Source: Amaurobius ferox
Lineage: Eukaryota > Arthropoda > Arachnida > Araneae > Amaurobiidae
Direction of reading: 5' to 3'
NCBI GenBank assembly: GCA_951213105.1
Contig: OX578153.1
Span: forward strand, 51,803,020-51,867,019
DNA length: 64,000 nt
Below are positions 35,265 through 47,014 of the stretch, one piece after another. Below the pieces are notes generated by a model. The model was not told the origin of the DNA. It did not search any database and saw only the letters and a list, made by a program, of their open reading frames with translations. Made by a program: the position numbers and the translations under genes. The first letter of the stretch is position 1; each line of letters starts with the position of its first letter.

Positions 35265-35880
35265 TTTTTGGGGTCAAAATACAAAACTATTGCAAAAAAG
35301 TATCCTCTCTCGTGAATGGAACGAAATGGATTTTATTATATATATTTTTTTATTTGCTGTAATTTTTTTGATAAATATATTTGAATAACTACAATATCTT
35401 AAGAATGGTTCATGCTGACGCTCAAATATTAATATTATTTGTTTTCCAATGAAAAATTACGTATGATATGATTATTTATTTATCGTTATTGAACGTTCTG
35501 TTTTTTAACGATCTTTTTAAATCATTCGAAAATTGGGGATATCTTCTAAAATTTCTATTGTGTTTAAAATCAATAGGATGCACAGCTACTGTTGTATACA
35601 CTGGTAGTAATAATCGTACCAAATTATTTACGAAGCGCTTCATTTTTTCGCGAGATGTAGCGTCGGCAAACTCACGAACACACACATTCACATACATACA
35701 CACATTCACATACATACACACATTCACATACATACACACATTCATATACATACAGACATTCACATACATACACACACGCAGTTAACATCTCAAAACGTTG
35801 GATTCGAATTCAAAGATGCTTGGAACTTGAGCTCTTTCGTCGAAAATTCGAACTCGAATTTTCGACTCTATCACAATAAT
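35265..35880 (-). mobile_element. HL-1-related repeat, copy 9, diverged
   Basis: Keeps the family order: TCCTCTCTCGTGAATGGAACG, ATATCTTAAGAATGGTTCAT, TTTTTTAACGATC, GTACCAAATTATTTACG, a CA-rich minisatellite, TTCGTCGAAAATTCGAAC. The palindromic end is almost gone. Confidence 0.7.
35684..35776. repeat. 18-bp minisatellite, about five units
   Basis: Unit ACACATTCACATACATAC. It derives from the CA microsatellite zone of an HL-1-type element. There are no spacers, so it is not a CRISPR array. Confidence 0.93.
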
Positions 35881-36080
35881 ATTGTGGTACACATTTTAAA
35901 ATAAAACTTGAAGTTGAACTTTTCGATTAATTATCCTTAACATAAAATACCTTAATATGGCCGTAAATTCGTACATAGTGGATTTATTATTAAATTGTAC
36001 ATTGCATTATTGTGCCGCTATATAAAAGCCTCCAATTATTTACCTTTTGCGCGAGTTCTGTATAGGAATTATTAATTAAT

Positions 36081-36895
36081 ATGTTTCCAAAAAGATTACA
36101 CCCATTTAACTTTAACAAAAACACATTTATTACAAACATAAAATACTTATTAACTTCAATTATAAAAACTACTCTGCTTACTAATTATTTAGGAAGATAG
36201 CATGTGAAACCAGAGAGAGTGATATTACGCATAAAGTACCTTTATAACCTGACATTATTTAAGGAACACATACCTTCCAATTTGTCTTGCACTTTGTCAC
36301 CACCAGGTATTTCGACGATCATCTTGTAATGCTGACTCATATTGTCGCACGAGTATTACTATTGCACTTCTCCCTCTTAATGTCGCGCATAATGTCGCAC
36401 AAGTATATTTTTAAGTCATATCTACGTATCTTCCTTCGTTATATCTTTGCATCATAATGTCGAACTCGTTCTTAAGTCATCGTGCTGTCTTCATTGCACA
36501 AGTCGCACTTCATTTGTTCAAGTCGTTATGTCATCACTGTCTCTGCTACCAGTCTGCTCAAGTGTCCTTCTCAAGTCACAGGTTGTGGCTCTCTTTTTCC
36601 CTTGGGGGTGTCACTCCCCCTTTGCTTTCATTTACAGCATTCAGTGTGACGTAACAAGCCCCTTTTTCCATTGGTTACTCATTTAACCAATGAAATCATT
36701 CCACGTCCCCGTAAGGGCCAGCTCGGTCCCCTCTGTCTTGGCAGTCCTAAATTTATGGTTTTCTGACCTTTAGGTTCACATGCTGTAAAACCCGGCGCCA
36801 TCCAGACTTGCAGTATTGTTTGCCGTTTTGAACATAATAAATAAAAAGGCATAAAGTTGTCTCACCAAAGTGTGGGATCAATTTCTGGTCTTACA
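36081..36895 (+). mobile_element. Possible solo LTR
   Basis: GC-richer block starting TGTTTCC and ending TCTTACA, flanked by AATA on both sides. It has AATAAATAAA about 60 bases before its right end, as in an R/U5 region. No partner LTR, primer site or coding region is present, so this is tentative. Frames inside it lack features. Confidence 0.35.
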
Positions 36896-36918
36896 AATAT
36901 CCGTATACATTTACTATA

Positions 36919-37391
36919 AAGAGTGTCCCAAAAATATTGACCTCGGCTTTTATTCCTTAAATATCGATCTTAGACATATATAATAAATTACAAAGTTGTG
37001 TAAAAAAAGGTACAAAATTTTATGAAATCGATAAAAAATTTTCAAGAGATTAAATTTGAAGAAATACAAAATTTAAATTTTTTTACGGCCTCCGTACAAA
37101 AATGCTGAAATTTATATGATAAAATGCTGCATAAATTTATATGATAAAATGCTGAAATTTTGTACATTACTTTATTAGTGTATGGGGCACATTTTACTCA
37201 TTGGAAATATTTTTGTAGGGGGCCGTATAAAAATTTAAACTTTGCATTTCTTAAAATTTAATTCCCTTGAAAATTTTAATCGATTTCACAAAATTCTGCA
37301 CCTTTTTTAATCAACTTTGTAATTTATTATATATGTCTAAGATCAATATTTAAGGAATAAATGTTGAGGTCAATGTTTTCGTGACACCCTG
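36919..37391. mobile_element. Palindromic Tc1/mariner-type MITE
   Basis: Two arms of roughly 200 bp are inverted copies of each other (GTGTC, then ATTGACCTC, then TTATTCCTTAAATAT and CTTAGACATATATAATAAAT). A small central region carries a tandem of ATTTATATGATAAAATGCTG. TA lies on each side (36917-36918, 37392-37393). No coding region. Confidence 0.9.
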
Positions 37392-37393
37392 TA

Positions 37394-37982
37394 AATGGAA
37401 AAAGTAATAATTAACTGCTTTCCAGATTCACAGCCTACCACTTGGAATATTGAATTTGCATCTAAAATTTGTTTTTGAATATCTTTCATAAATATTTTAA
37501 AAAAAAATTATAGATTAAATGATATTTCGCTTGAAAGTGATCTTGGTCTTCTCTACGTATTTTTATCAAGAACGCTGAACTGAACATGGTTGCAGCAAAT
37601 TGCAATAGATAGGATTTTTATCAATATAGTCATTTTAAGGCTAATTTTGGTGACATTTAGCTATAATCTTAACTCGTATTCAAAATTTTAACCCTGCCAC
37701 AATACTTTCCTTGTACACTATACCAGACTCTTTCTTTTAGCCGCAAGTCATACCGACTAACGTTAGCTGCGTACCGATAAACGACTCCAGTAGCCAGCTG
37801 CAACTAATAGCCAAAAATTTGCAAATTCGATGTTGAGCAGCACTGCAGCTGGATTGGTATTCATCAAATCTGTCAGGTGACCTCTACGATCATTTAAGCT
37901 TAAATAATATGTGATTAATTATTGGTTTCTTCAATGTGAACATCTTGCTATAGCTATACCTATACGAAAATCAGAGAAAAAA
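37394..37982. other. No gene seen; HL-1 relic at 37672-37725
   Basis: TATTCAAAATTTTAACCCTG and CACAATACTTTCCTTGTACA correspond to the 5' end of HL-1. The rest is unassigned. Confidence 0.45.
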
Positions 37983-38053
37983 TCTGATGTGGTCAACACA
38001 TGACTTTCCTTATATATTGCAATGAATTTACTACTTTTGCAGTAAAAAAAAAA
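37983..38053 (-). mobile_element. HL-1 3' end fragment
   Basis: Seventy bases of HL-1 from its hairpin end (TCTGATGTGGTCAACACATG) to the poly-A-like run, directly abutting HL-2 copy b. Confidence 0.85.
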
Positions 38054-38794
38054 TCTGATGTAGGCAGCACATGATTTTCTCTGAAGACTAATATCCACGT
38101 TCTCTTTATTTTAATTACATTTAATTCACTTTTCGTTCTCATTTATTAAGTGGACTTATTTTCAAAATTGGCGTAGAGAAAATACGAAACAAACTAAAAA
38201 ATCTCGAGAACGGCTGGTCCCAGTGAAATGGGGTTGGTCGTATTCTTTTCATCGTTAAACATTACGTATAAAACAAGCATTTAATGGATATATTTGAGCA
38301 TACGTACGTATGTATTTATTTTAGATTTTGACGATTTTTGAGGGCCATTTCGCAAAAAAAGGCAGGTTATTTTTTCCCGAATCGTACCAAAATCTAATCA
38401 GCACCAGGGTATCCTTAAAGTGACTTATTAACCAATTTTTGTGAAATTCGGTCCATTAGTTTTCCAGCTAGAGTGGATACAAACTTTTGCGGGTCATTTC
38501 GCAAAAAAAGGCGGGTTCTTTTATCACGAATCATACCCAAAACTAATCAGCACCAGATTTGCCCACAAGTGACTTACCTACCAAATTTTGTGAAATTCGG
38601 TCAATTAGTTTTTGAGTTATAGTGGATACAAAATCTGCACAGACAGACAGACACACACACAGACGTCAAGCTAAAAATTGTTTTTCCGCATTCTAGAGGT
38701 CTCGAAACGTGTAGATCCGTCGAAAACTCGCGTTGCGATTTTCTGCATGATTCCAATACTTTCCCTGTACATTACCATGTATTGCAGGGAAAGT
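38054..38794 (-). mobile_element. HL-2 repeat, copy b (tandem array)
   Basis: Complete: TCTGATGTAGGCAGCACATG at left, ATCTCGAGAACGG, two internal similar blocks starting TTCGCAAAAAAAGGCAGG or GGCGGG (about 165 bp apart). CAGACAGACACACACAC follows at 38641-38659, then the GTCGAAAACTCG block, then the palindrome ending GCAGGGAAAGT. Confidence 0.92.
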
Positions 38795-38799
38795 AAAAA

Positions 38800-39541
38800 T
38801 CTGATGTGGGCAGCACATGACTTTCCCTGCAGACTTATATCCACGTTGTCTTTATTTTAATTGAATTTAATTCACTTTTAATTCAATTTTCGTTCTCATT
38901 TGATAACTGAACTTTTTTCAAAGGTGGTGTGGAGAAAATACGAAAAAAACTAATATATCTCGAGAACGGCTAGTCCTAGTGTAATAGGGTGGTCTTATTC
39001 TTTTCTTCGTTAAAATTACGTATTAAACAAGCATTTAATGGATATATTTGAGCATACGTAGCTTTTTAGTTTAGATTTTGACAATTTTCGAGGCCAATTT
39101 TGCAAAAAAAGGCAGGTTATTTTTTTCCGAATCGTACCAAAATCTAATCAGCACCAGGATAACCCATAAGTGACTCATCAACCGAATTTTGTAAAATTCT
39201 GTCCATTAGCTTTTCAGCTGGAGTGGATACAAACTTTTGCGGGCCATTTTGCAAAAAAAAGGCAGGTTCTTTTATCCCGAATTGTATCCGAAACTAATCA
39301 GCACCAGACTCGCCCACAAGTGGCTTACCTACCAAATTTTGTGAAATTCGGTCGATTAGTTTTTTAGTTAGAGCGGATACAATATATGCACAGACAGACA
39401 CACACACAGACGTCACGCTAAAAATGGTTTTTTTGTATTCTAGAGGTCTCGAAACGTGTAGATCCGTCGAAAACTCGAGTTGCGATTTTCGGCATGATTC
39501 CAATACTTTCCCTATACATTACCATGTATTGCAGGGAAAGT
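38800..39541 (-). mobile_element. HL-2 repeat, copy c (tandem array)
   Basis: Follows copy b head-to-tail with only AAAAA between. Same order of parts, about 95 percent identical. Confidence 0.92.
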
Positions 39542-39546
39542 AAACA

Positions 39547-39805
39547 TCTGATGTGGACAGCACATGACTTTCCCTGCAGACTTATATCGATTTTAATTAA
39601 ATTTAATTCACTTTTAATTCAATTTTCGTTCTCATTTGATAACTGGATTTATTTTCAAAAGTTGGCGTAGAGAAAATACGAAAAAAGTAAAATATCTCGA
39701 CAACGGCTAGTCCTAGTGTAATGGGGTTGGTTTAATTCTTTTCTTCGTTAAAAATTACGTATTAAACAAGCATTTAATGGATATATTTGATTATACGTAG
39801 TTTTT
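39547..39805 (-). mobile_element. HL-2 repeat, copy d, 3' half
   Basis: Third tandem copy, one short A-rich spacer after copy c. It stops at TATACGTAGTTTTT, where an HL-1 5' end begins. The missing half is at 47015-47497. Confidence 0.88.
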
Positions 39806-40672
39806 ACTTTCCTTATATACATAATGTATACGGAAAGTATTGTGACGGGGTCGAAAATTCGAATTCGAGTTTTCGACGGGAGAGCACGTTTCAAGCATCC
39901 CTGATCAAGAATCAAACATTTTTGAAGTGATGTCTGTGTGTGTGTATGTGTGTGTGTGTGCGTGTGTGTGTGTGTGAAAGTATGTGTGTGTGTGTGTGTG
40001 TGTCAGTGAGTCTGTGGAGACGATAACTGACGAACGAATGGACCGATTCGAACCAAATTTAGTACAAAAATCACAATCCGTAAACACTGGAAGCCTATTG
40101 CTTTTATATACAATCGAATGTTAAGAACCCCCCCTAAATTTTCGAATGAAATTTTGAAAAAATCGTCAAAAAATCAAAACCACTAATAAAGTTACGCAAA
40201 TAGACATTTCTTATGTAATTTTTCATTAGAAAACGATTGACATAAATTTTAGAACGCTAACATGAACCGTTCTCGAGATATTGTTCATTTTTTAAAAAAA
40301 AATTATCAAAAAGTCATATAAAAAAAAATTTCTATTGAGAAACATGTTCACTTTTCATATGTAATACCATGCGATAAATTGGGTTACATCATTCTCGTGG
40401 AACTAGCTCATTCCATTCATGTAAAAATATACTTTTAGTAATACTTTTGTGTTTGAACGCCAATAGTCATTTATCTGCTGTAAGAATAACTTATTTTTTA
40501 ATGCATAACGCTTGGCGACGAATTTGGCGGAATGTTGCCAACTTGGCGACTTTTTGAAATGTTGCCAAATTAACGAAAATCTCGCCAAATGGATAAAAAT
40601 GACGACTAATTGACGAAAATTTAATATCTTGGAAAGAATATTAGTATCTACTATAAGAAAAACCTACTTCTT
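39806..40672 (+). mobile_element. HL-1 repeat, copy 11, lacking about 60 bp of 3' end
   Basis: Starts with the ACTTTCC palindrome. TG tract at 39931-40003. It ends at AACCTACTTCTT without subterminal motif or hairpin, then runs straight into the 5' end of copy 12. Confidence 0.9.
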
Positions 40673-40826
40673 ACTTTCCTTATATACATAATGTATAAGG
40701 AAAGTATTGTGACGGGGTCGAAAATTCGAATTCGAGTTTTCGACGGGAGAGCACGTTTCAAGCATCCCTGATCACAAATCAAACATTTTTGAAGTGATGT
40801 TTGTGTGTGTGTGTGTGTGTGTGAAA

Positions 40827-40858
<32 letters not shown>

Positions 40859-41618
40859 CAGTGAGTCTATGGAGACGATAACTGACGAACGAATGGACCG
40901 ATTCGAACCAAATTTGGTACAAAAATCACAATCCGTAAACACTGGAAGCTTATTGTTTCTATACGTAATCGAATGTTCAGAACCTCCCTAAATTTTCGAA
41001 TGAAATTTTGAAAAAATCTTCAAAAATCAAAACCGCTAATAAAGTTAAGCAAATAGACATTTTTTATGTAATTTTTCATTAGAATACGTTTGGCATAAAT
41101 TTTAGAACGCTAACATGAACCGTTCTCGACATATTGCACATTTTTCAAAAAAATTATGAAAAAGTCACATAAAAAAAAAATTCCTATTGAGAAACATGTT
41201 CTCTTTTCATATGTAATACCATGCGATAAATTGAGTGACATCATTCTCGTGGATCTAGCTCGTTCCATTCATGAAAAAATATACTTTGAATAATACTTTT
41301 GTATTTGAACGCCAATAGTCATTTATCTGCTGTAAGAATAACTGTTTTCTTAGTGCATAACGCTTGGCGATATTTTGGCGACGAATTTGGCGGAATGTCG
41401 CCAACTTGGTGACTTTTTTGAAATGTTGCCAAATTAATGAAAATCTCACCAAATGGATAAAAAGGATGCTAAATCAATGAAAATGACGACTAATTGTCGA
41501 AAATTCAATATCTTGGAAAGAATATTAGTATCTACTATAAGAAAAACCTATTTTTTTACTGTAAAAGTAGTAAATTCATTACATTATATAAGGAAAGTCA
41601 TGTGTTGCCCACATCAGA
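40673..41618 (+). mobile_element. HL-1 repeat, copy 12, complete
   Basis: Head-to-tail with copy 11. Long TG tract (40801-40859), full 3' end CATGTGTTGCCCACATCAGA. Confidence 0.92.
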
Positions 41619-42053
41619 TTTTTTTACAGTTACTCCAAGTCAGGCTACAAAACAAGATGTCAAGGTACTTTTGATGCGTATTTGTTTAATTTATTTTAAT
41701 GGAATAGTGTGTAAATCTTAATATATTTATTATAATTGAATAATCTAACTAATTTGCGAAAAAATCAGTTCAAATTATTTATTTGCCAGATAAAAAGGCT
41801 AACTATTTGATGTTTAACATTGGATATCTATAAAAATTTATATTCGTTTGGATGTGTTGATATTCTTATAATCTTAAATTGTCCTAACTATTCTCTTTTA
41901 TCTATTTCACAAGTAAAGTACATTTTAATTCTGTATGTTTCGATGTAATATATTATGAGGAAATAAATTTGTCCTGTAATATGAACGTTATCATTTTACG
42001 TACGGATAGACCGATGTTACAAAGAACATGGCCGCTGTGCAGTGTAATCACGA
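41619..42053. other. No gene seen
   Basis: AT-rich. Part of the 7.2-kb block bounded by HL-1 ends. Confidence 0.4.
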
Positions 42054-42067
42054 ACGTGACGTCACGT
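42054..42067. promoter_or_regulatory. Palindromic CRE/E-box, ACGTGACGTCACGT
   Basis: A perfect 14-bp palindrome with a central TGACGTCA and overlapping CACGTG-like flanks, in an otherwise AT-rich stretch. Binding by bZIP factors is inference. Confidence 0.4.
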
Positions 42068-42331
42068 GAAGATAATCCACTTTTAATTTTCAGGAACTGC
42101 AGACGTTTTTCACTGTAGTTAAAAAAAAGTTAATGAAATTTCTTAAAACTTGATAGATAAGTCCCTTAATGTTTATTCTGATGACGATTAAGTTTCGATG
42201 TGATTTGAAAAGAAGAACCGATTGTTTTTTTTGCGAAATTATCGGCAAAGATAGTGAAAATCTGAAATAAATCATTAAAATTGTAGAAATTGTGGGAATT
42301 CGTTATGCAAATCTGCGAATTTCATTTCAGA

Positions 42332-42548
42332 AGAAACAAACTCTCGTGGTTGGCGAGATCTATTTATGAGGCTGAATTTAAGTTTTGGAAGAAAAAGAAG
42401 GAAATGGGTTTTTGGCAAGGGAATTTGAAAAGAGTTTCGACAAGAAAATTTGGCAACTTTGGCTGATGAAAGATATGTTACGAAATTACCGCGTACTGTG
42501 GATGCCAGGAATGTTCATCGTCGTCATATAGTAAATAATAAAAAATAA
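42332..42548 (+). pseudogene. Possible captured exon or retro-copied coding remnant
   Basis: After an acceptor-like TCATTTCAG (42322-42330), an open frame reads RNKLSWLARSIYEAEFKFWK and then KKKEMGFWQGNLKR until TGA 42464-42466. A frame shifted by one base continues FRQENLATLADERYVTKLPR, then TVDARNVHRRHIVNNKK and TAA 42546-42548. Composition is coding-like (charged, few low-complexity runs) and unlike neighbours. I do not recognise the protein. A frameshift joins the halves, so I call it broken. Confidence 0.35.
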
Positions 42549-43990
42549 AATTTAAAATATCAAACGTAAACAAAAACTATTTTGAAATTTGAACTATTGA
42601 AAATATATAATGACATTTTTTACTATACAAATTATTGAAAAGTAAACAAAATGTTTTCGAATTTAAATGATCGAAGAATGAACAGACGATTTATAAACGA
42701 ATAGAATTAAAAGTAACAAATGAAACATAAAGTAATCGAGAGTAAAAATGGCCTTCGTAAGTTCAAATTATTTAGAAATACACAAAAGTAACTAAATTAT
42801 TAATTAAGAAGGAGTACAAAAATGAATTTAACTAACTTTTTCGAGATCGTACCGTATTAAAAAGAGTACCAAAAAGGAGTCAATAGCCAATTTTCTTACA
42901 CATTAAATACCATATCTCCCTCTAAGTTTTTCTTTTTATTTCAATAATTTTTACAAATTTTAATCTTTATTTTAATTCTAATTTTTTTTCTTACAGGTCT
43001 TTTTTCATTTTCTTCTCTTTGTCTTTCTTTTCCTTCTTATAATTCATTTCATTTTGTATATTTCTAAATTTTCTTTTGAAATTATTTTCTTAAAATTATG
43101 CTCCTAAAATTTGATTTTTCATATTCAAATTCAAATTTTAATTTTCCCAACAATTTCATCGCACACAATAACCTTCTTTCCCAACACTGCCGAGTTGGGT
43201 GTTCCGCTAAAAATCATTCTATTCTAATATGTAGAATAGTTTGTCTAGCTTATTCTTCCATTGTTATTTTTCAATGATCTAAAAAATACAGTACGGTCGG
43301 GGATGAGGACCAAGCTGTGCGTTATGGCTGGGTATCTAAATATACTGAAGATATCCTTTCCCAACCATGTTTTTAATTACTCAATACTCAGTAGGTGAGT
43401 AGCATGGTCTGGGTTCTTAAAGAATCATACATGAAACTGAAAAGAAAAATGAATCCTGTAATCATTGAACCGCTGTGAGCAACCCCCAGGGGAGACCAGA
43501 TGGCCGACCCTCAATCCTAAGTGATATAACACACTGTCATATGCAGGAAGGTTCGCAACCGCAACACCAGATCAATCCGGTTAGATCGCTGATGAGCATA
43601 TGCATACGAACGAGGCAAATCTTAGTCTCACAGAGCTTTAATCACGAGGATCCAGGACTCTTTATGGAGTGTTGTTGTTCCGTTGTTTGCAAACCAATAA
43701 CTATGTCGTAATTAATAGCCGCAATACACAGTATTTCTCTTTTTACTTGTGATATACTTACTGCCTGTTAGGATAAATTGCTGCTACGTGCATTTCTGCC
43801 CTCCCATTTCTGCCACGTCCTATCTTCTGAAGCTCAAAGTAAATACTGACGGACTCCATAGAGAACCCAATATGTATTTCTTCTTCCATTGTTAAATAAC
43901 ATATACGCAGTATTATTAAATAATTCTGGTAACAACATGTAAAATAATAAAAAAAATTTAAATAATAATATTTGAATTCTATACCTTTTC
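42549..43990. other. No gene seen
   Basis: AT-rich to 43180, then a GC-richer stretch 43270-43730 with a 78-codon frame (43475-43711) lacking recognisable features. Confidence 0.4.
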
Positions 43991-45000
43991 AACACTTTCC
44001 AACATAGTTGTAAAGTGTTTATGACTTTGTTCATTTATTCTGCCTGTCTGTCATTTCTAACGATAATTGCCGTAAAGATGACTTTGGGTGCTGCATTGCA
44101 TCACTGGCTGCTACGAAAGACACAATTCCTGAGGAATAATCGGTAATGTGAGAGACTTTCAGTGAGAAGGGGGAGTGTTTGGTGGGGCTGCATTTCGTCA
44201 CTCATTGCAACGAAATACATTCCCGATTGTTCCCGAAGAATTCTTTTAGGCCTAAAGGCATAGTACGGGATCAATAATCTACAGGTTCCGAGTTCGAACC
44301 TATTCCCATTATCGGGGATATGCGCCCCCTCCCCCCTAACTTTATCAAAATGAAATTTTAGTAAGTTCTGAGAAGGTTTGTGAGACATGGGAATGTAAAA
44401 AAATTATATCAGCCAATATGGTTTGAATTTAGCACTGGTTGAAAACATGAAATACATTGAACGTTATGGAACGTCATATTTCAAATATTTTTCGAACAAA
44501 ATAAAAATTCACAAATTGCTTCGAAAATTTTGGGAATATGTAAATTGTCTCTTAAAATGCGTAAAAAATTCATCAAAATATGTTGGCTAGATATTTAAAT
44601 AAAAATTGAAATAATAATTAAACCCAAATTATTTGAAGAGATCGCGTGATTTATTTCAAAATAAAATAAGGCATCCATTTTTATATTTGCTGTGTCAAAA
44701 TCGTGATTTTTAAGGACCGTTTATATTTATATTTAGTGTTACATCTGTCCCAAAAACCACTTTATTTTTGCATATTATCTGCATATCTAAATTATGAGCC
44801 AACACAATTACAATATTTTCTATTTTAAATGATCACTGAACTTTGATTATTTCTACAGAGAAGACTACCTTTAATGCATGCAAAATGTAAACAATTTAAG
44901 CGAATGTTAGGGAGTTGTATAGGAATTGATTAATTTTTTTCACCCAAAATTATTTAGTTCTGAAGTCTGGAATATCCATATAAATAAAATGGAAAATCTG
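43991..45000 (+). mobile_element. HL-3 repeat, copy 3, split by SINE-E, 3' end eroded
   Basis: Begins AACACTTTCCAAC..GTTGTAAAGTGTTTATG (palindromic 5' end) and CTGCCTGTCTGTC. It continues through AAAATGAAATTTTAGTAAGT, CATTGAACGTTATGG and ATTAGTGTTACATC-like blocks. More diverged than the pair at 28877-31720. Confidence 0.8.
44086..44338. mobile_element. SINE-E-like insertion with ACTTT duplication
   Basis: A 253-bp block breaks the HL-3 sequence GATGACTTTATCAAAATG, with ACTTT at both edges (44081-44085, 44339-44343). It contains a B-box-like GAGTTCGAACCTATTCCC (44290-44307) preceded by an A-box-like TTAGGCCTAAAGGCATAG, so a tRNA-derived SINE is likely. The five-base duplication is short for a SINE. 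Confidence 0.6.
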
Positions 45001-45207
45001 TGTTTATTTGTATGATTGTCTCATCATCTCGGGAGAACGGCCGCACCAAATTAGATGAACTTCTTGGGGTAGACGTGGAATCGCCTCATTAATAATTTAG
45101 TCCATATTTCGAATTTTTAAGACCAGGAGTTATCGATATATTAATAATAAACTAACTATTAAACTTTCCATTCAGTTATGCAAACGACATTTGTTTGAAA
45201 AATTGAT

Positions 45208-46113
45208 AACAACAAAGATTAATCACGCATAAGACATTGATTATGAAGCACTTCCCAACTGAAATGCAATTTTATTTAAACATATCTAAAATGTCATATG
45301 TTCAGCACTGATATATTTTAAATTATCACTGTTCTACAATAATTTATTATATTTGAAAACTTAAAACTTCATGTAAAAGAATTAACTTTATTCAAATGAT
45401 GTTATCAAAATATGTATAGTCTGGCTGGCACTCTATGTAAAAACAATGGATATTTCATTCATATCACTTTTATTCCAGACTCCAGAGCTGACTAATTTTG
45501 TGTGAAAATAATTCAGCTATTCTTATACAATTCATCTTACAACCATTTGTTTACATTCTGAATCCATTAAAATTAAGCTTCGTTGTAGAAATATTCAAAG
45601 TTTAATGACCATTTACACTAAAAAATATTGTCATTGTGTTGGCATAGAATACAGATGCGCAGAAAATACTAAAAAATAAGGCGGTGTTAGGATGTATGCA
45701 ATACTAAATATAAATTTAAAATAATTTTAAAATACACGATTTTTACAGTGGGAGAAAATGATGGATGCCATATTTTATGTTGAAGTGGGTCGCGCGATTT
45801 CTTCATGTAATATGAATGTACTTATTATTTTAATTTTTATTTAAAACACTACCGAACATATATTTCTAAAATTTTGTATATATTTTGTGGGAAAATTTGA
45901 TTATTTTTTTTTAAATTTTCGAAGCATATTGTGAACTTTAACTTCACAAAAAAAAATGTTTGAAAAATCAGGTCCCATAGGGTTCAATGTATTTCAATTT
46001 TTGAACCTGGGTTCAATCCATACTATTTGGATCATATTATTCATTTAAATTCCCGTATGTCCAACAGCCGTCTCAACAACATATTCAATTTTCAGTTTGA
46101 TAAAGTCATTTTT
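45208..46113 (-). mobile_element. HL-3 repeat, copy 4, missing its 5' end
   Basis: Starts AACAACAAAGATTAATCACG (3' end) with subterminal AGCACTTCCCAAC. It runs to GATAAAGTCATTTTT and stops where HL-1 copy 13 begins. The last roughly 110 bp of its 5' end do not follow on the other side. Confidence 0.82.
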
Positions 46114-47014
46114 ACTTTCCTTATATACATAATGTATAAGGAAAGTATTGTGACGGGGTCGAAAATTCGAATTCGAGCACGTTTCAAGCATCCCTGATCA
46201 CGAATCAAACATTTTTGAAGTGATGTCTGTGTGTGTGTGTGTGTCTGTGTGTGTGTGTCAGTGAGCCAGTAGAGACGATAAGTGACGAACAAATGGACCG
46301 ATTCGAACCAAATTTGGTGCAAAAATCGCAATCCGTAAACACTAGAAGCACGCAATCGAATGGTCAGAAGGCCCCTAAATTTTCGAATAAAATTTTGAAA
46401 AAATCGTCAAAAAATCAAAACCACTAATTAAGTTACGCAAATAGACATTTCTTATGTAATTTTTCATTAGAAAACTATTGACATAAATTTTAGAACGCTA
46501 TCACTAACCGTTCTCGAGATATTTGGCATTTTTCAAAAAAATTATCAAAAAGTCATATAAAATAAAATAAAAAAAAATTCCTATTGAGAAAAATGTTCAC
46601 TTTTCATATGTAATACCATTAGATAAATTGAGTGACATCATTCTCGTGGATCTAGCTTGTTCCATTCATGGAAAAATATACTTTGAGTAATACTTTTGTA
46701 TTTGAACGCCAATAGTCATTTGTCTTCTGTAACAATAACTTATTTCTTCATCCATAACACTTGGCGATGTTTTGGCGACAAATTTGGCGGAATGTCGCCA
46801 ACTTGGCGATATTTTTAAATGTTGGCAAATTAACAAAAATCTCGCTAAATTGATAAAAATGACGCTAAATCAATGAAAATGACGACTAATTGAAGAAAAT
46901 TCAATATCTTGGAAAGAACATGAGTATCTACTATAAGAATAACATTTTTTTTAACTGTAAAAGTAGTAAATTCATTGCATTATATAAGGAAAGTCATGTG
47001 TTGCCCACATAAGA
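46114..47014 (+). mobile_element. HL-1 repeat, copy 13
   Basis: Complete 5' palindrome, TG tract (46227-46259) and 3' hairpin (CATGTGTTGCCCACATAAGA). Left flank is HL-3, right flank is HL-2. Confidence 0.9.

Noticed and set aside
35684..35776. Regular 18-bp repeat considered as a CRISPR array
   Set aside because: Units abut with no spacers, and the host is a eukaryote. It is a minisatellite.
43475..43711. 78-codon frame in a GC-richer patch
   Set aside because: No start context, splice sites or recognisable motif.
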